A stretch of DNA of 64,000 bases from Turritopsis dohrnii (lineage: Eukaryota > Cnidaria > Hydrozoa > Anthoathecata > Oceaniidae). The position numbers and the translations under genes are program-made. Positions 11,371 through 21,296 of this stretch are shown piece by piece. The DNA is taken from contig BQMF02000099.1 of the NCBI GenBank assembly GCA_027922465.2, positions 1,010,259 through 1,074,258 on the forward strand. The letters run 5' to 3'. The number at the start of each line of letters is the position of its first letter. The first letter of the stretch is position 1. The notes beneath the pieces are model-generated. The model saw only the letters and a list, made by a program, of their open reading frames with translations, did not search any database and was not told the origin of the DNA.

Positions 11371-12714
11371 TCAATGTTTTTCTCTACAGGCTTGGTCTTC
11401 GGCATTTTTTCGATTTAATTCTGATTTTGTAAGAACTGCCCATAGCGTTGCTATTAAGTACAATACGAACACGGTGTAACCAACCACTTCGCCCTTCGGT
11501 AATTTACCAAGCACTAGAAGAAACACGAACCCATACAAGTTGCCGAAAAAAAATAGTATGGTACTTGGAAAAATTTCTGGAACAGGATAGCTGATTTCTG
11601 CTGCTTGCTCGATCCCTGTTGCAAAATATGGGATGGCAACTGCTCCAAAGATGGTAAAGATAACAAACGCACTTGCGAAACTGTTTGCCTCTATTAGCAC
11701 GATGATGAATAAAAGCCAAAGTAGGGCGGAAAGCCCATTCAGTAAGATCCCTGTTACTCGATACAGGCGTGATCTATCTAAAACTAAACCAATCAGAAAT
11801 GTGCTGACGATGCTTAGGAGCAAATTGGAAACGCCCATCCAACCAATCTTCTTTTCGTAACCGACTGGGTAAACAGAAGTAACTGTGGAATTCAACATGA
11901 CTGTGTAGACTAGGATCAAAGCATAGTTAAAGCCAAACGCTTGCGAACACATTACGAAGTTTCTTTTTTTCAACAAACTCTTGATAGCGTGAGTAAAATC
12001 GATTTTTCTTTCTTTCTCGTCGATAATGGTTGGGGGCGTCGGAGGGCGTTCTTTGTAACAGATGATAGTTAATAGAAATACAAGAACGAAGAAAATCAAT
12101 TGAGTCAAAAACAAGTTCTCAAAACCGTTTTTGATTTTCGTATGTTCAGAGCTATCAGGTACCATTTGAGAAGTTTGGAAAAAACCTATAACCAATCCAA
12201 GAATATTCATAAAAGTGCCAATCGAAGTAGAAGTAGCTCTTTCATCTTCAGGAAACCAGGTGGCAGATATCTGGGCAGGTAACTGAATCAATCCACTGTA
12301 AGCAATTCCCCCAAGTACTTGCCCGACAACAACGCACCAAAACCTGTCGCTTCGACTACCAAAATAATGAAGAAAAGCTGTTACAGCCTGCAGTCCAGAT
12401 GATAGCGTTAACATTGGACGAACACCAAATTTAGTGAGAACGTAGGCTGCAGGGAAAGAGACGAATGTGTACATGACCGGCAACAAATTGGACAACCATT
12501 GTATGGAGGTCATCGAAACATGATAGTATTTGGCAGCGACATCATTTATTGCGCTTAAACCCATGAAAAGTATTCCACTTATGAAAGTGTTCAGACAAAA
12601 GATTAGTAACATAAACCATCTTCTTCTGTAAATGTGAATTTCGCCTGCTGGAGTAGTCGCATTTTCCGTCGAATGACTTTTGTTGTTTATCAGTGCTTCG
12701 GTCTCATCCGACAT
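11371..12714 (-). CDS. SLC49/FLVCR-like major facilitator transporter, intronless
   Basis: A single open frame of 447 residues. After a polar N-terminus it starts with a basic YRRRWF motif and shows about twelve hydrophobic segments in the 6+6 major-facilitator pattern, split by a cytoplasmic loop with RPPTPPTIIDEKERK. Family signs are AAKYYHVSMTSIQWLSNLLP after helix 1, the TKFGVRP turn between helices 2 and 3, and GQVLGGIAYSGLIQLPAQ followed by WFPEDERATSTSIG. These positions match the SLC49 family (FLVCR1/2, DIRC2/SLC49A4 and relatives), whose vertebrate members move choline, heme or related solutes across plasma or organelle membranes. The substrate here cannot be read from sequence. Length is near the lower family range (440-560). 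The absence of introns is unusual for this family but is shared with the next two genes. Confidence 0.85.
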   Translation of the reverse strand: MSDETEALINNKSHSTENATTPAGEIHIYRRRWFMLLIFCLNTFISGILFMGLSAINDVAAKYYHVSMTSIQWLSNLLPVMYTFVSFPAAYVLTKFGVRPMLTLSSGLQAVTAFLHYFGSRSDRFWCVVVGQVLGGIAYSGLIQLPAQISATWFPEDERATSTSIGTFMNILGLVIGFFQTSQMVPDSSEHTKIKNGFENLFLTQLIFFVLVFLLTIICYKERPPTPPTIIDEKERKIDFTHAIKSLLKKRNFVMCSQAFGFNYALILVYTVMLNSTVTSVYPVGYEKKIGWMGVSNLLLSIVSTFLIGLVLDRSRLYRVTGILLNGLSALLWLLFIIVLIEANSFASAFVIFTIFGAVAIPYFATGIEQAAEISYPVPEIFPSTILFFFGNLYGFVFLLVLGKLPKGEVVGYTVFVLYLIATLWAVLTKSELNRKNAEDQACREKH

Positions 12715-13922
12715 GTTTCTTCACCACACTCTAGTATGTTTTTTTTTTTTTGTGTTTTTAAGATCGTGTAATTAACCGTGTAATTGTCTGATAGCGAATA
12801 ACAATTTGGTTTTTAGCCCCTTTTTACATTACAAAGAGTTAATTTTTGTATTTTATATATATTTTGTTTGTTTGGAGATTCCTCTGTTAATTGGAAATAT
12901 TTCTATCAGAATTTAAATTTCAGATGTTCAATCGTTCCACTTCAACTTCAGTGTTTTTACAAATAATGTTGCTCTACAAACATTGACCAAGTGTGAACGG
13001 AGACTTACAACTAACATCTACATTTGATTAACTAATATTGAACTGTTTAATTCGGAATTATTCGGGTGAATGCTTGAAATATTTAATAAAATGTTTGAAG
13101 ATATTTGTTGACTTTCATTAGCGTATTTTTATCTCTATGTTACAAGAAAGAAAGAAATAAAGAAAAAACGCGCACTTTCCCGAGCCATGTTTAAACACTT
13201 CGTTTCGACCCAGTTATACTCCAAACTCCTTTGGATACATTTTATCGTTTCACCAATTGTGCGAATTTATTATGTAAGTATTGTCTATCATTTAAGACAG
13301 AGGCGATTCAAGATCAGTCAAAAAAAGTGGAGGAGTTCAACATTATGATTTTTCTTTTTAGTCATAAGTGACGATTAGGTTACTTGCACGCGTTCCTTTA
13401 ATACCCTAAATGACTAAACTCTCCTTCACAAATTTTGACTGACCTCTAGCTACGCCTCTGAGACTCCCACAGGTGAGATATACTAACTAGGTCAAAATGA
13501 GGTTTTCAAACAGAGTTTGTGAAGATGTATAATATTTATCAGACAGTCAGTTAAGAAACATTTTAGATCCACGCTACATTCACACACAAATTTGTTGAAT
13601 GGACTCCATATGTGACATGAATTAAAAGTTCTCAAAATGGTGAAATCGTCGTTCGTTATTTCCGTTTTTCGGTTCTATTCGTTGGTTTTTATCATCAGTT
13701 ATCGATGCCGACAATCACGCACTATAAACAGGCCTGTGTAAAACTTGATTTAAAATGGTGAAGCATGTTACATGGTGAGTTTTTCCACCTTTACCCTACA
13801 ACCTTAACAATCAGTGAAGAAGTTCAGTCATGGCCTCTCTTTTATTATCAGAACCTTTAGTTGGTGAAAAGCTTCTAAGAGTATCAGAATTGAACGAAAC
13901 AAAACAACAGCGTAAGAGCGTA
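12715..13922. other. Intergenic, no gene seen
   Basis: AT-rich spacer between divergently transcribed genes (transporter on -, metalloprotease on +), so it presumably carries both promoters. I saw no long ORF and no repeat other than poly-T near 12740. Confidence 0.5.
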
Positions 13923-14043
13923 CCCAGTGGGCAAAATCGTCAAAAAGTCACTGTGACGGAGAGCATTTTTATTGAAGTTGTGTGTAAATTTCTATAGAAA
14001 TTCACTCCTTCGCAGAGATCTTTTAATAAATGTGCCGGCTGGG
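13923..14043. mobile_element. MITE family B, best-preserved copy (121 bp, TA flanked)
   Basis: It starts CCCAGTGGGCAAAATCGTC and ends CATTTATT..GGCTGGG-type in inverted form (GTGCCGGCTGGG). The inner arms AAAAAGTCACTGTGACGG and the CTATAG centre are shared with 56326-56445 and, less well, 3072-3193. TA lies at both borders (13921-13922 and 14044-14045), as expected of Tc1/mariner-type target duplications. It has no coding capacity. Confidence 0.8.
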
Positions 14044-14447
14044 TAACAAATGAAGCAGCTTTCAAAAATTCTATTCATGTGAACAAATAAAATGCTTGGT
14101 GTTTAGCACGCTAAAGGTTTCAACAAGTTTTTGACAGATTATATGAAAAAATGCTGAAGCTGAGTTCAAAATGCAATCATGTGTGTAATTGTTTTAACCA
14201 GTCGAATTTAAATTTAAATTCATGTTCGAATTCATGTTCGAATCATGCAGCTGCATGCACTCTGTTGGCAAAGCAAACTATTGTCTTCAAAGATGAATAC
14301 AACAAAGAATAAGTGCAATTATAAAGATGGCGGCGAAAAAAATTTGAGTAGAGAACCTATGATAAGTATTATGAAAGAAGACAAAAACTGAGAAAGGAGG
14401 TTGTGAATATACAACACTACTATGTGGCCTGAACAAAAAAGCTGATA

Positions 14448-16400
14448 ATGCTGAAAGTGACAGCAGTCTTTCAACTTTTCATAGTATTCTGGATTCAGGA
14501 CGTTAGAAGTAACCACTGGATTCCACCAGCAACCGATGTCATACACAATGTCCACATCGGACATCATCATGAAGTTACCAAGCAACCAGTCACACAGAAA
14601 TTGAGATTTCGAGTAGTTTATGATTCGAGCGTGAATATTTTATCTTACGATAAGCAAGTTCTTGTGAAGAGAAATCTTATTCCATCGGCTGTTCGCTATT
14701 TCCACAACACTTTAACTGTAAGAGCAACATCAGAAACTATTAAACTTCAGAGGATGTGCCAAGCAAATTCATTTTTCTTAAAAGACGAAAAGGGTCAGAA
14801 TGCTGGTCACGTGCAGTATTGTAAAAACCGTTGTGTCAAAACCACATGCGGACCGATAGGGGTACCTGAAAAGTTTCTAGATGACTGTCGAACATGCGAT
14901 GATACTGGTAATCACTGTGTCACCATCTTGAACGAACAAATTGCACCGGAAAATATTCGTAATTCAGATTTTATATTGTTTGTCTCGGCCATTCAAACAG
15001 ATCATTGCAAAGAATCCAATATAGTTGCTTACGCATCCTATTGTCAGCAAGAACACGCCCTAAACAGACCAGTGGCGGGATTTGCCAATTTATGCCCCGC
15101 CAAATTAGAAACAGATCCCCAGTCTTTCGAAAGTTTACTTTCAACTGTAAAGCACGAAATATATCATGCACTAGGATTTAGCGTTGGTTTGTTTGCATTT
15201 TATCGAGATCAAGATGGCTTACCACTCACCAAACGCTTAAAAAGTGGTCTTCCAGAATACAACAGTATCAATAACCTTTACCAATGGAATGATAAAATTT
15301 TGAAAACGATAGTCAGAAAGAACTGGAGCGTATCGGGCGGCACCACGGACCATGAAGTGCAATTAATTGTGACGCCCAACGTTCAGAGGGAAGTACGCAG
15401 ACAATTTAATTGCAGTGACCTGGAAGGTGCTGAGTTGGAAAATCAAGGAGGAGAAGGGACAGCCTTGACACACTGGGAAAAGAGGCTGTTTGAAAACGAA
15501 GCTATGACAGGAACGTATACTCAACATCCCGTTTTCTCTCGGGTTACCCTTGCTATGATGGAAGATACGGGTTGGTACAAAGCCAATTACGAGATGGCAG
15601 AAGAACTTGAATGGGGAAAAAACCTAGGGTGTTTATTTGCTAAAAATAATTGCCGCGCGTGGATCGCAGACCGTATTGAGAACCATTTATCTACTGCACC
15701 TTTTTGCGCAACTTTGAAGCAATCCCCCCTGCACATGCGCTGCACGCACACGAAATTGTCGCTAGCTCTTTGTAACTTAGTCAAGTATACCTCTAATTTA
15801 CCGAATGAATTCCGATACTTTGACCGGTTGGGTCAGATCCCTGTGAAGGACATCCATACTTACGGTGGGGCTGTAGAGTTGGCAGATTTTTGTCCATTTT
15901 ACCAGAAATTTACTTTAACAGAAGAAGATGGTCGGAAGCGAGGAACAACATGCACAATAACACAAAATAGTCCTGCTACAGATAAGAACTATGCTTTAGA
16001 ATCGTACAGCAAAACTTCAAAATGTTTTCAGCATGGAAGACACTGGACTGCCAAAAAGGATTTGTTAACACGAACTATGTTGGATTGGGGTAGTGGTTGC
16101 TATAAATATGAATGTACAAAGTACGGATTGTTTATCACAATTGGCGAGAACCGGTACCACTGCAATAAGGCCAACAAACAGATAGACGTTTTAGGTCACA
16201 TGGACGGTTGGCTAGTAAACGGAACAATAGTTTGCCCAAGTTGTCAAGACTACTGCTACAAGAAAGATTTGTGTCCAACCGTGCTGGAAGAGAAATCTGC
16301 TATGCTGGCAAATTATGAAAGCTCGAGCAATGGTAAAAAACTCTCGGCCAGCTTATCATACATCTTATTTTATTTGCTCATATTCTTTTTCATGCGGTAG
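14448..16400 (+). CDS. LMLN: Leishmanolysin-like (M8) metalloprotease, secreted and probably GPI-anchored
   Basis: An intronless frame of 650 residues. An N-terminal hydrophobic segment (VTAVFQLFIVFWIQ) acts as a signal peptide. The zinc site HEIYH is at residues 236-240 (HExxH), and the third ligand is His342 in ALTHWEKRLFENEAMTG, the M8 hallmark, followed by the downstream Met in LAMMEDTGWY. Many cysteines follow (NLGCLFAKNNC, FCATL, MRCTHTKLSLALC, CPSCQDYC). The C-terminus is a hydrophobic tail (LSYILFYLLIFFFMR) after a Ser/Gly-rich stretch, which is typical of a GPI-attachment signal. The family are surface or secreted proteases involved in cell migration and matrix turnover. The length is close to other animal members. 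The stop is TAG at 16398. It lies directly upstream of another anchored extracellular protease on the same strand. Confidence 0.93.
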   Translation: MLKVTAVFQLFIVFWIQDVRSNHWIPPATDVIHNVHIGHHHEVTKQPVTQKLRFRVVYDSSVNILSYDKQVLVKRNLIPSAVRYFHNTLTVRATSETIKLQRMCQANSFFLKDEKGQNAGHVQYCKNRCVKTTCGPIGVPEKFLDDCRTCDDTGNHCVTILNEQIAPENIRNSDFILFVSAIQTDHCKESNIVAYASYCQQEHALNRPVAGFANLCPAKLETDPQSFESLLSTVKHEIYHALGFSVGLFAFYRDQDGLPLTKRLKSGLPEYNSINNLYQWNDKILKTIVRKNWSVSGGTTDHEVQLIVTPNVQREVRRQFNCSDLEGAELENQGGEGTALTHWEKRLFENEAMTGTYTQHPVFSRVTLAMMEDTGWYKANYEMAEELEWGKNLGCLFAKNNCRAWIADRIENHLSTAPFCATLKQSPLHMRCTHTKLSLALCNLVKYTSNLPNEFRYFDRLGQIPVKDIHTYGGAVELADFCPFYQKFTLTEEDGRKRGTTCTITQNSPATDKNYALESYSKTSKCFQHGRHWTAKKDLLTRTMLDWGSGCYKYECTKYGLFITIGENRYHCNKANKQIDVLGHMDGWLVNGTIVCPSCQDYCYKKDLCPTVLEEKSAMLANYESSSNGKKLSASLSYILFYLLIFFFMR

Positions 16401-17769
16401 TGTACGGTTGCTACTGACGACCAAATTCTAAATGATCATACTTAGGGTAATTTTAATTGGTTGATCAATTTTGCACCCAGTCGAAAGTATGGAAGACGAG
16501 GGACGAATTTGAGCCTTTTATAAAATTCTTTTGTATATATTTTGTATATATTTGCACCTAGCTTTTGTTAAAAGAAATTTAGTTTTGTGATTGGATTATG
16601 AACGTCCATCGAATCAGTTAATACGTAGCTAACTAATTAAGAAAATTAATATGGTCTTTTCGTTCCCCGATCCTGTTAGTCATAGCCTAGGAAAAATGTC
16701 AACTAGGAAGCTGCACTTGGAAACGGGATGGAAGTGAAACAGTTATTATTTATAATCAAATGACCGATCAGTTAGGGGCGGTGTAATTTTTATCCCGGCG
16801 CTATTTTTAAGGCACGTACTTGCTGGCTTGTTCGTTTTATTTTGGCTGAGGTTCCAAAACTTCACGACGGAGGAATGATTAGGGGAACCAGGAAATAATG
16901 AAACGTGATTGCAAGTTTGTAGTTTGAAGGAAAAACGTTTCCTGCCATTGCTTTGATGGAAGGAAGGTAATCAAGCGGCTAGACAAATCGGTTGATTGAA
17001 ATAACAATTCTAAAACATATTTGCGTTCTGTGTGGTTCTAGGAATCAAAAGATCTAATTCTAATTAATTCATTTAATTGCACATCATTACAAGCAGACTA
17101 TCCACACACAACGCGTGGTTTCGTGTGTTTGTTACATGGATACAAACATAAAAGAATGCTTTTGTAAAGTTTTGTTGATACGAAGAATAGTCGAAAAAAA
17201 CTCGAATCCTTTCGCTGATATTCGCTTCAGCATGCAACCTTCTTCTAAACGTACCCAGACCTTTCTTCAATCGTAACATTTCACAAAACTTGGGAGACTG
17301 ATACCAACATAATTAATAAGTTTTCCTGAGGAGAAAACATCAGCCTTGTAAAAATAACTTGTCAATTCGATAATGTAATGCAAAAAGAAGAATAGAAACG
17401 AAGTTGTTATTGTTTTGAAAGCCCCAAGGTTTTCAGTTCAAAAAACTGTTTGTATTATATGAGAGCGGCTTTCCAATTAAATTATTTCACAGCTAATAAA
17501 AGAGTTAATTAGCTGTTTAATGGAACGATGAATAAAGTTTGAATTCATAATGAATGTTCAATACGAGGTTTTCAATACTGTTCGACAGTGAACAGGTGCT
17601 TTTTGAAAAAAATCATTTTCGGCATAACACAATTTCGTGTTTGAGATTGCTACGTCAAAATTATACCGAAATGTTTGATGCACGAAAAAGAAGAAGTTGG
17701 AAGCGAAACATGTGTTGTTTGCACGTTATAACGTTATGACAATAACAGTGTCATCTCAGGATTGTTACT
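16401..17769. other. Intergenic, no gene seen
   Basis: This separates two plus-strand protease genes. It is AT-rich without recognisable elements. Small frames here show no family features. Confidence 0.5.
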
Positions 17770-19539
17770 ATGGTTAGCTGTAGCTATAGCAACTGGACAA
17801 TTTTTGCTGCTTTGCTGTGCTTTGTTATGAAAATGTCTTGTCACTTGGCAACAAAACAAAAAGGACTAGAAAGGATATATACTGAACTAGGTGGGAAGTC
17901 ATACCAGTTGAAAAGAAAAACGAAAAAACATAAACATAATCTCCATGGTTACTTCCATGAAGAAATTTACAACGTGACGTATTTAAAGGACTTGCAAGGC
18001 AGTAAAAAAGATGAGGAGCGCAGTTACTCATTGCGGAGCACATCTTATGCATATGTCATGATATTAGAGCTAGGTACTCCACCACAAGTCTTAGAATTTT
18101 TAATTGATACAGGCTCGGCCAATATGGCAATTGCCGGTCCAGAATGCAAAGATGAACACGGAGTTAAATGTAAAATTGATACATTTTACGATCCTGCAAA
18201 ATCCAGCACTTCCGAACGGATTGGACATCCTGTTGAAACGGAGTATGGGAAAGGATCCTGGTCGGGAGAAGTTTATCGGGACGTTGTCAGCTTTCCGGGT
18301 GGTCCCGACATTGTCGCTGAGTTTGCTGTCATCCAACAAGAAAAAGAGTTTTTCTTAAAAAATTCTGTGAATGAAGGAATACTAGGATTGGCCTACAAAT
18401 CTCTTTCGAGCAGTCAAATTGAGCCGTTATACGATCAAATGGTTCACGAAAAGAAAACCACTGATGTGTTTTCTTTGTCGCTATGCAACGGAAACGGTAA
18501 GCTGTGGTTAGACTACCCAGCAGAAAACGAGTATCATCAACCAATTCATTGGACACGAATAATACACAGAGCTTGGTACACAGTGCGCATGACAGGAATT
18601 GATGTAGGCGGAGAAACACTGGGGTTATCACCTTATAGCTATCCCCCAGCAATAGTGGATAGTGGTACAACTGATATCTTACTGGAACCAGAAATTTACA
18701 TTGCTGTCATAGCGATGCTCAAGAAGAACGGACCAGCCGTTGATGAGAGGTTTTGGAATAACTATTGTGTTGAAACTGACCCGTATAAGTGGCCCTACAT
18801 CACCGTATATCTAAAGAATATGAAAGGTGGCTCCTTTGCGTTGACTATTTTAGGTAAACATTATGTAAGAAAGCAAGATCGATTTTTCTGTTTAAGTATA
18901 GGTGCGAAGCAATTTGGAGCAGTTTTAGGTGAGGTAACCTTAGAAGGGAATGTAGTTATTTTCGATCGAGCCAATCACAGAGTTGGTTTTGCTTCCAGTA
19001 ATCTAACTGATCCTGACACTGGCGCCCCTTGTGGTAACCCTGTGCATATCAACACCACCATAACGGGGCGTTTAACGGACTATTGTAGGGCGCCCTTCAT
19101 GCCACGTCTTAGCTGCTATCAAACATGTGAAAAGTGTACTCAAAATTATGGTGGTTGGTGTCCTAAAGGTAGAATGTATGTCTGGATTAATGGTGTAAAA
19201 TCAACTTTAGACGCTTCCGAGGGATTTTGCTGGTTAGGGAATATGTTCAGTTTTGAAGCGACTAGGTTTCAGACTTATCTAAGCGGTCATGGAAGCGTTG
19301 AATTCGAACTTGAATGCTTCTCGATTTTACCAATGTACAAACAATGTGTTATCAAAGGTGAATGGCTTTTTGTTATTATTGTGGTCCTGAGCTTTGTAGC
19401 AGCCATCTTGTGCATTTGCACGTGCTGCAGGCGTGTTTATGAAGCTGATACTAGAGAGAGATATCCGATCCATTATGATCCGAGACAAAGGGAACAGTTT
19501 CCTGTACATAATTCGAAAAGAGATGGACATTTTAGATAA
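17770..19539 (+). CDS. Membrane-anchored pepsin-family (A1) aspartic protease, BACE-like topology
   Basis: An intronless frame of 589 residues. A hydrophobic N-terminus (TIFAALLCFVMKMSC) serves as signal peptide, followed by a basic propeptide-like stretch (KRKTKKHKHNLHG). Both catalytic motifs are present: FLIDTGSANM with Asp113 and IVDSGTTDIL with Asp297. A tyrosine-containing flap region precedes the VNEGILGLAY hallmark near residues 198-207. The domain ends with VIFDRANHRVGFA. A second Cys-rich luminal domain of about 110 residues follows, then a single membrane helix (WLFVIIVVLSFVAAILCICTCC) and a short basic tail. The overall plan (protease domain, one C-terminal membrane helix, short tail) is that of BACE-type type I membrane proteases. 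Orthology to BACE1/2 is not proven, and the extra Cys-rich domain is not part of vertebrate BACE. An AATAAA lies at 19803. Confidence 0.88.
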   Translation: MVSCSYSNWTIFAALLCFVMKMSCHLATKQKGLERIYTELGGKSYQLKRKTKKHKHNLHGYFHEEIYNVTYLKDLQGSKKDEERSYSLRSTSYAYVMILELGTPPQVLEFLIDTGSANMAIAGPECKDEHGVKCKIDTFYDPAKSSTSERIGHPVETEYGKGSWSGEVYRDVVSFPGGPDIVAEFAVIQQEKEFFLKNSVNEGILGLAYKSLSSSQIEPLYDQMVHEKKTTDVFSLSLCNGNGKLWLDYPAENEYHQPIHWTRIIHRAWYTVRMTGIDVGGETLGLSPYSYPPAIVDSGTTDILLEPEIYIAVIAMLKKNGPAVDERFWNNYCVETDPYKWPYITVYLKNMKGGSFALTILGKHYVRKQDRFFCLSIGAKQFGAVLGEVTLEGNVVIFDRANHRVGFASSNLTDPDTGAPCGNPVHINTTITGRLTDYCRAPFMPRLSCYQTCEKCTQNYGGWCPKGRMYVWINGVKSTLDASEGFCWLGNMFSFEATRFQTYLSGHGSVEFELECFSILPMYKQCVIKGEWLFVIIVVLSFVAAILCICTCCRRVYEADTRERYPIHYDPRQREQFPVHNSKRDGHFR

Positions 19540-19910
19540 TATTTTTTTTACTTGATTTATAAGAATATTCTTAATGAACTTATGATGACTTCCTTTTAAA
19601 GTGGTTTGGTACATATAATGCAGCGAATAATGATTGGCGAGTGATACGAACGTTCTCTCTGACATCGAAAGTCTCTCTTAATTATTAAATGAAACTTACA
19701 TTTTAATTAAATTTTTCATTATCAAATGAAATTTTAATTTAATTATTTTGGCAGATGACCAAACATTTGCAAAGAAAAATCAACACAGCTTTAACAGTCC
19801 GCAATAAAATCATAAACTGAAGTCATAAAATCTTTCAAATAAGTTCAAGATCTTACCATTTTTTATGTTATTTTGAGAAAAAAATTCGAAGCGAAAGAAC
19901 ATTCACCGAC

Positions 19911-20425
19911 ATGTTGAAACTAATCTTGTTCGCTCTGGTAAGGGAATTTTCTCTTCAAGCAATTGACAGTTGAAGAAAGCAAAAATGATCATTTCAGAAA
20001 CTATCTTTTTAGGTTTTGGTTGTCATGACAATGCAAGGAGAAGCCCGTACGTTTGACATTAAAAACTTTTTAAATTCATTTCTAAATAGAATGTTCTCCC
20101 TGCTGACAAACCTAACATATTGATTTCTAGAAATTGTCTTCCCATGCTCAAATGACAATTGTTCTCTCATGACTTGCCCGTATGGATTTGAACGTGACTG
20201 CGCAGCTTGTAAATGTTTACGTAAGCCCTCTTGTATTTTTGCATCTTCAAACCAAACCCTGGTCCGCATAGGAATATGTCGGAATTCAACAGATTGCAAT
20301 CTAGCCTGATTTCTTTATTGAAAGTCTTATTTTCTTTAGCCTGTGATCAAGTTGGCTGTCGTCTCGGTTGTCCGAACGGTCTTAAGAAAGACAGAAATGG
20401 TTGTTTACTTTGTGAATGTGCATAG
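19911..20425 (+). CDS. 78-residue secreted protein with two antistasin-like domains
   Basis: Four short exons: 19911-19937, 20013-20046, 20131-20220 and 20340-20425, all with GT-AG borders and matching phases. The signal peptide (MLKLILFALVLVVMTMQGEA) is encoded by exons 1 and 2. Exons 3 and 4 each encode one small Cys module. The second is CDQVGCRLGCPNGLKKDRNG followed by CLLCECA, a textbook antistasin pattern (C..V.C.L.CP.G...D..GC..C.C). The first (CSNDNC, then TCPYGFERDCAACKC) is the same fold with one intermodule variation. Each module has six cysteines. Antistasin domains inhibit serine proteases in leeches and occur widely in cnidarian and other invertebrate secretions; the target here is unknown. 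An AATAAA signal follows at 20581. One module per exon suggests growth by exon duplication. Confidence 0.85.
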
Positions 20426-21296
20426 TCAGCGACAAAATTTCTTGTGAAAAAACAAATTTTTTTTCCTTCCCAGTTCCCTGGCATCATCATCCTTACATTG
20501 TCATCTTTACGTAACGATCTTTTGTGACGAATGTCAACATGAATGATATAACATCTTTTGTTTTGATGACAAAATACGAAAATAAAAACCTAGAGACGTG
20601 GGTTTAAATTGATCGGAACTTGCAGAAACAATGAAAAGAATACAGAAACTAAACTAAGTTTATAGAAAGCAACTCCAACAAATATTTTCGAACGTATTTC
20701 TGTAGATATAATACAAGTTCTTCCTAACTAGACCGTGGAAGCCACATATATAACAAAAAAAATATGATTGAACCTTGGTATTAGACTTTTTATAAGTGTG
20801 ATAAGAAGAGATACATCTTCGTATTCATAGAAGTCTAAGAACAAGGTTGGTTTTTATAACGAATATAATAAATTAATGGAATATACAATCTGCACAAAAC
20901 TACTTTCTAAAATCTTTTTTTGTAGTTGGTTTCCTCGAAAGAAAAAAAAAAAATGACGGAAGACGAATGAATAACAAGGTTGTTCAGTGAAAACCGAAAT
21001 ATAATCCAGTATAATCGGATTTGCTTGAATGGATTTTTATTGAATGTTTTAATGATAAATAACTCCCCGATTTTTGCGCACAGCTTCAGTTTTCCATATT
21101 TTACCCAAAAAATGACACATTGAAACAGCCATCTTCCAGTAAACGAAAGAAAAAAGGTTCAAGTATTGATTATTAAAAAATCACAAAAATTGAACTTGCC
21201 AACAACTCGAATGGCTTTCTGTGTTAAAGTTCTGCTTTCAACGAAAACTAATAGAATGAAATGCCATATTTTTTCTATTGACATAAAAAAATACAT
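20426..21296. other. Intergenic; 3' flanks of two convergent genes
   Basis: It holds the AATAAA at 20581 for the antistasin gene and a minus-strand AATAAA at 21041-21036 for the FGF gene. I see nothing else. Confidence 0.5.
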
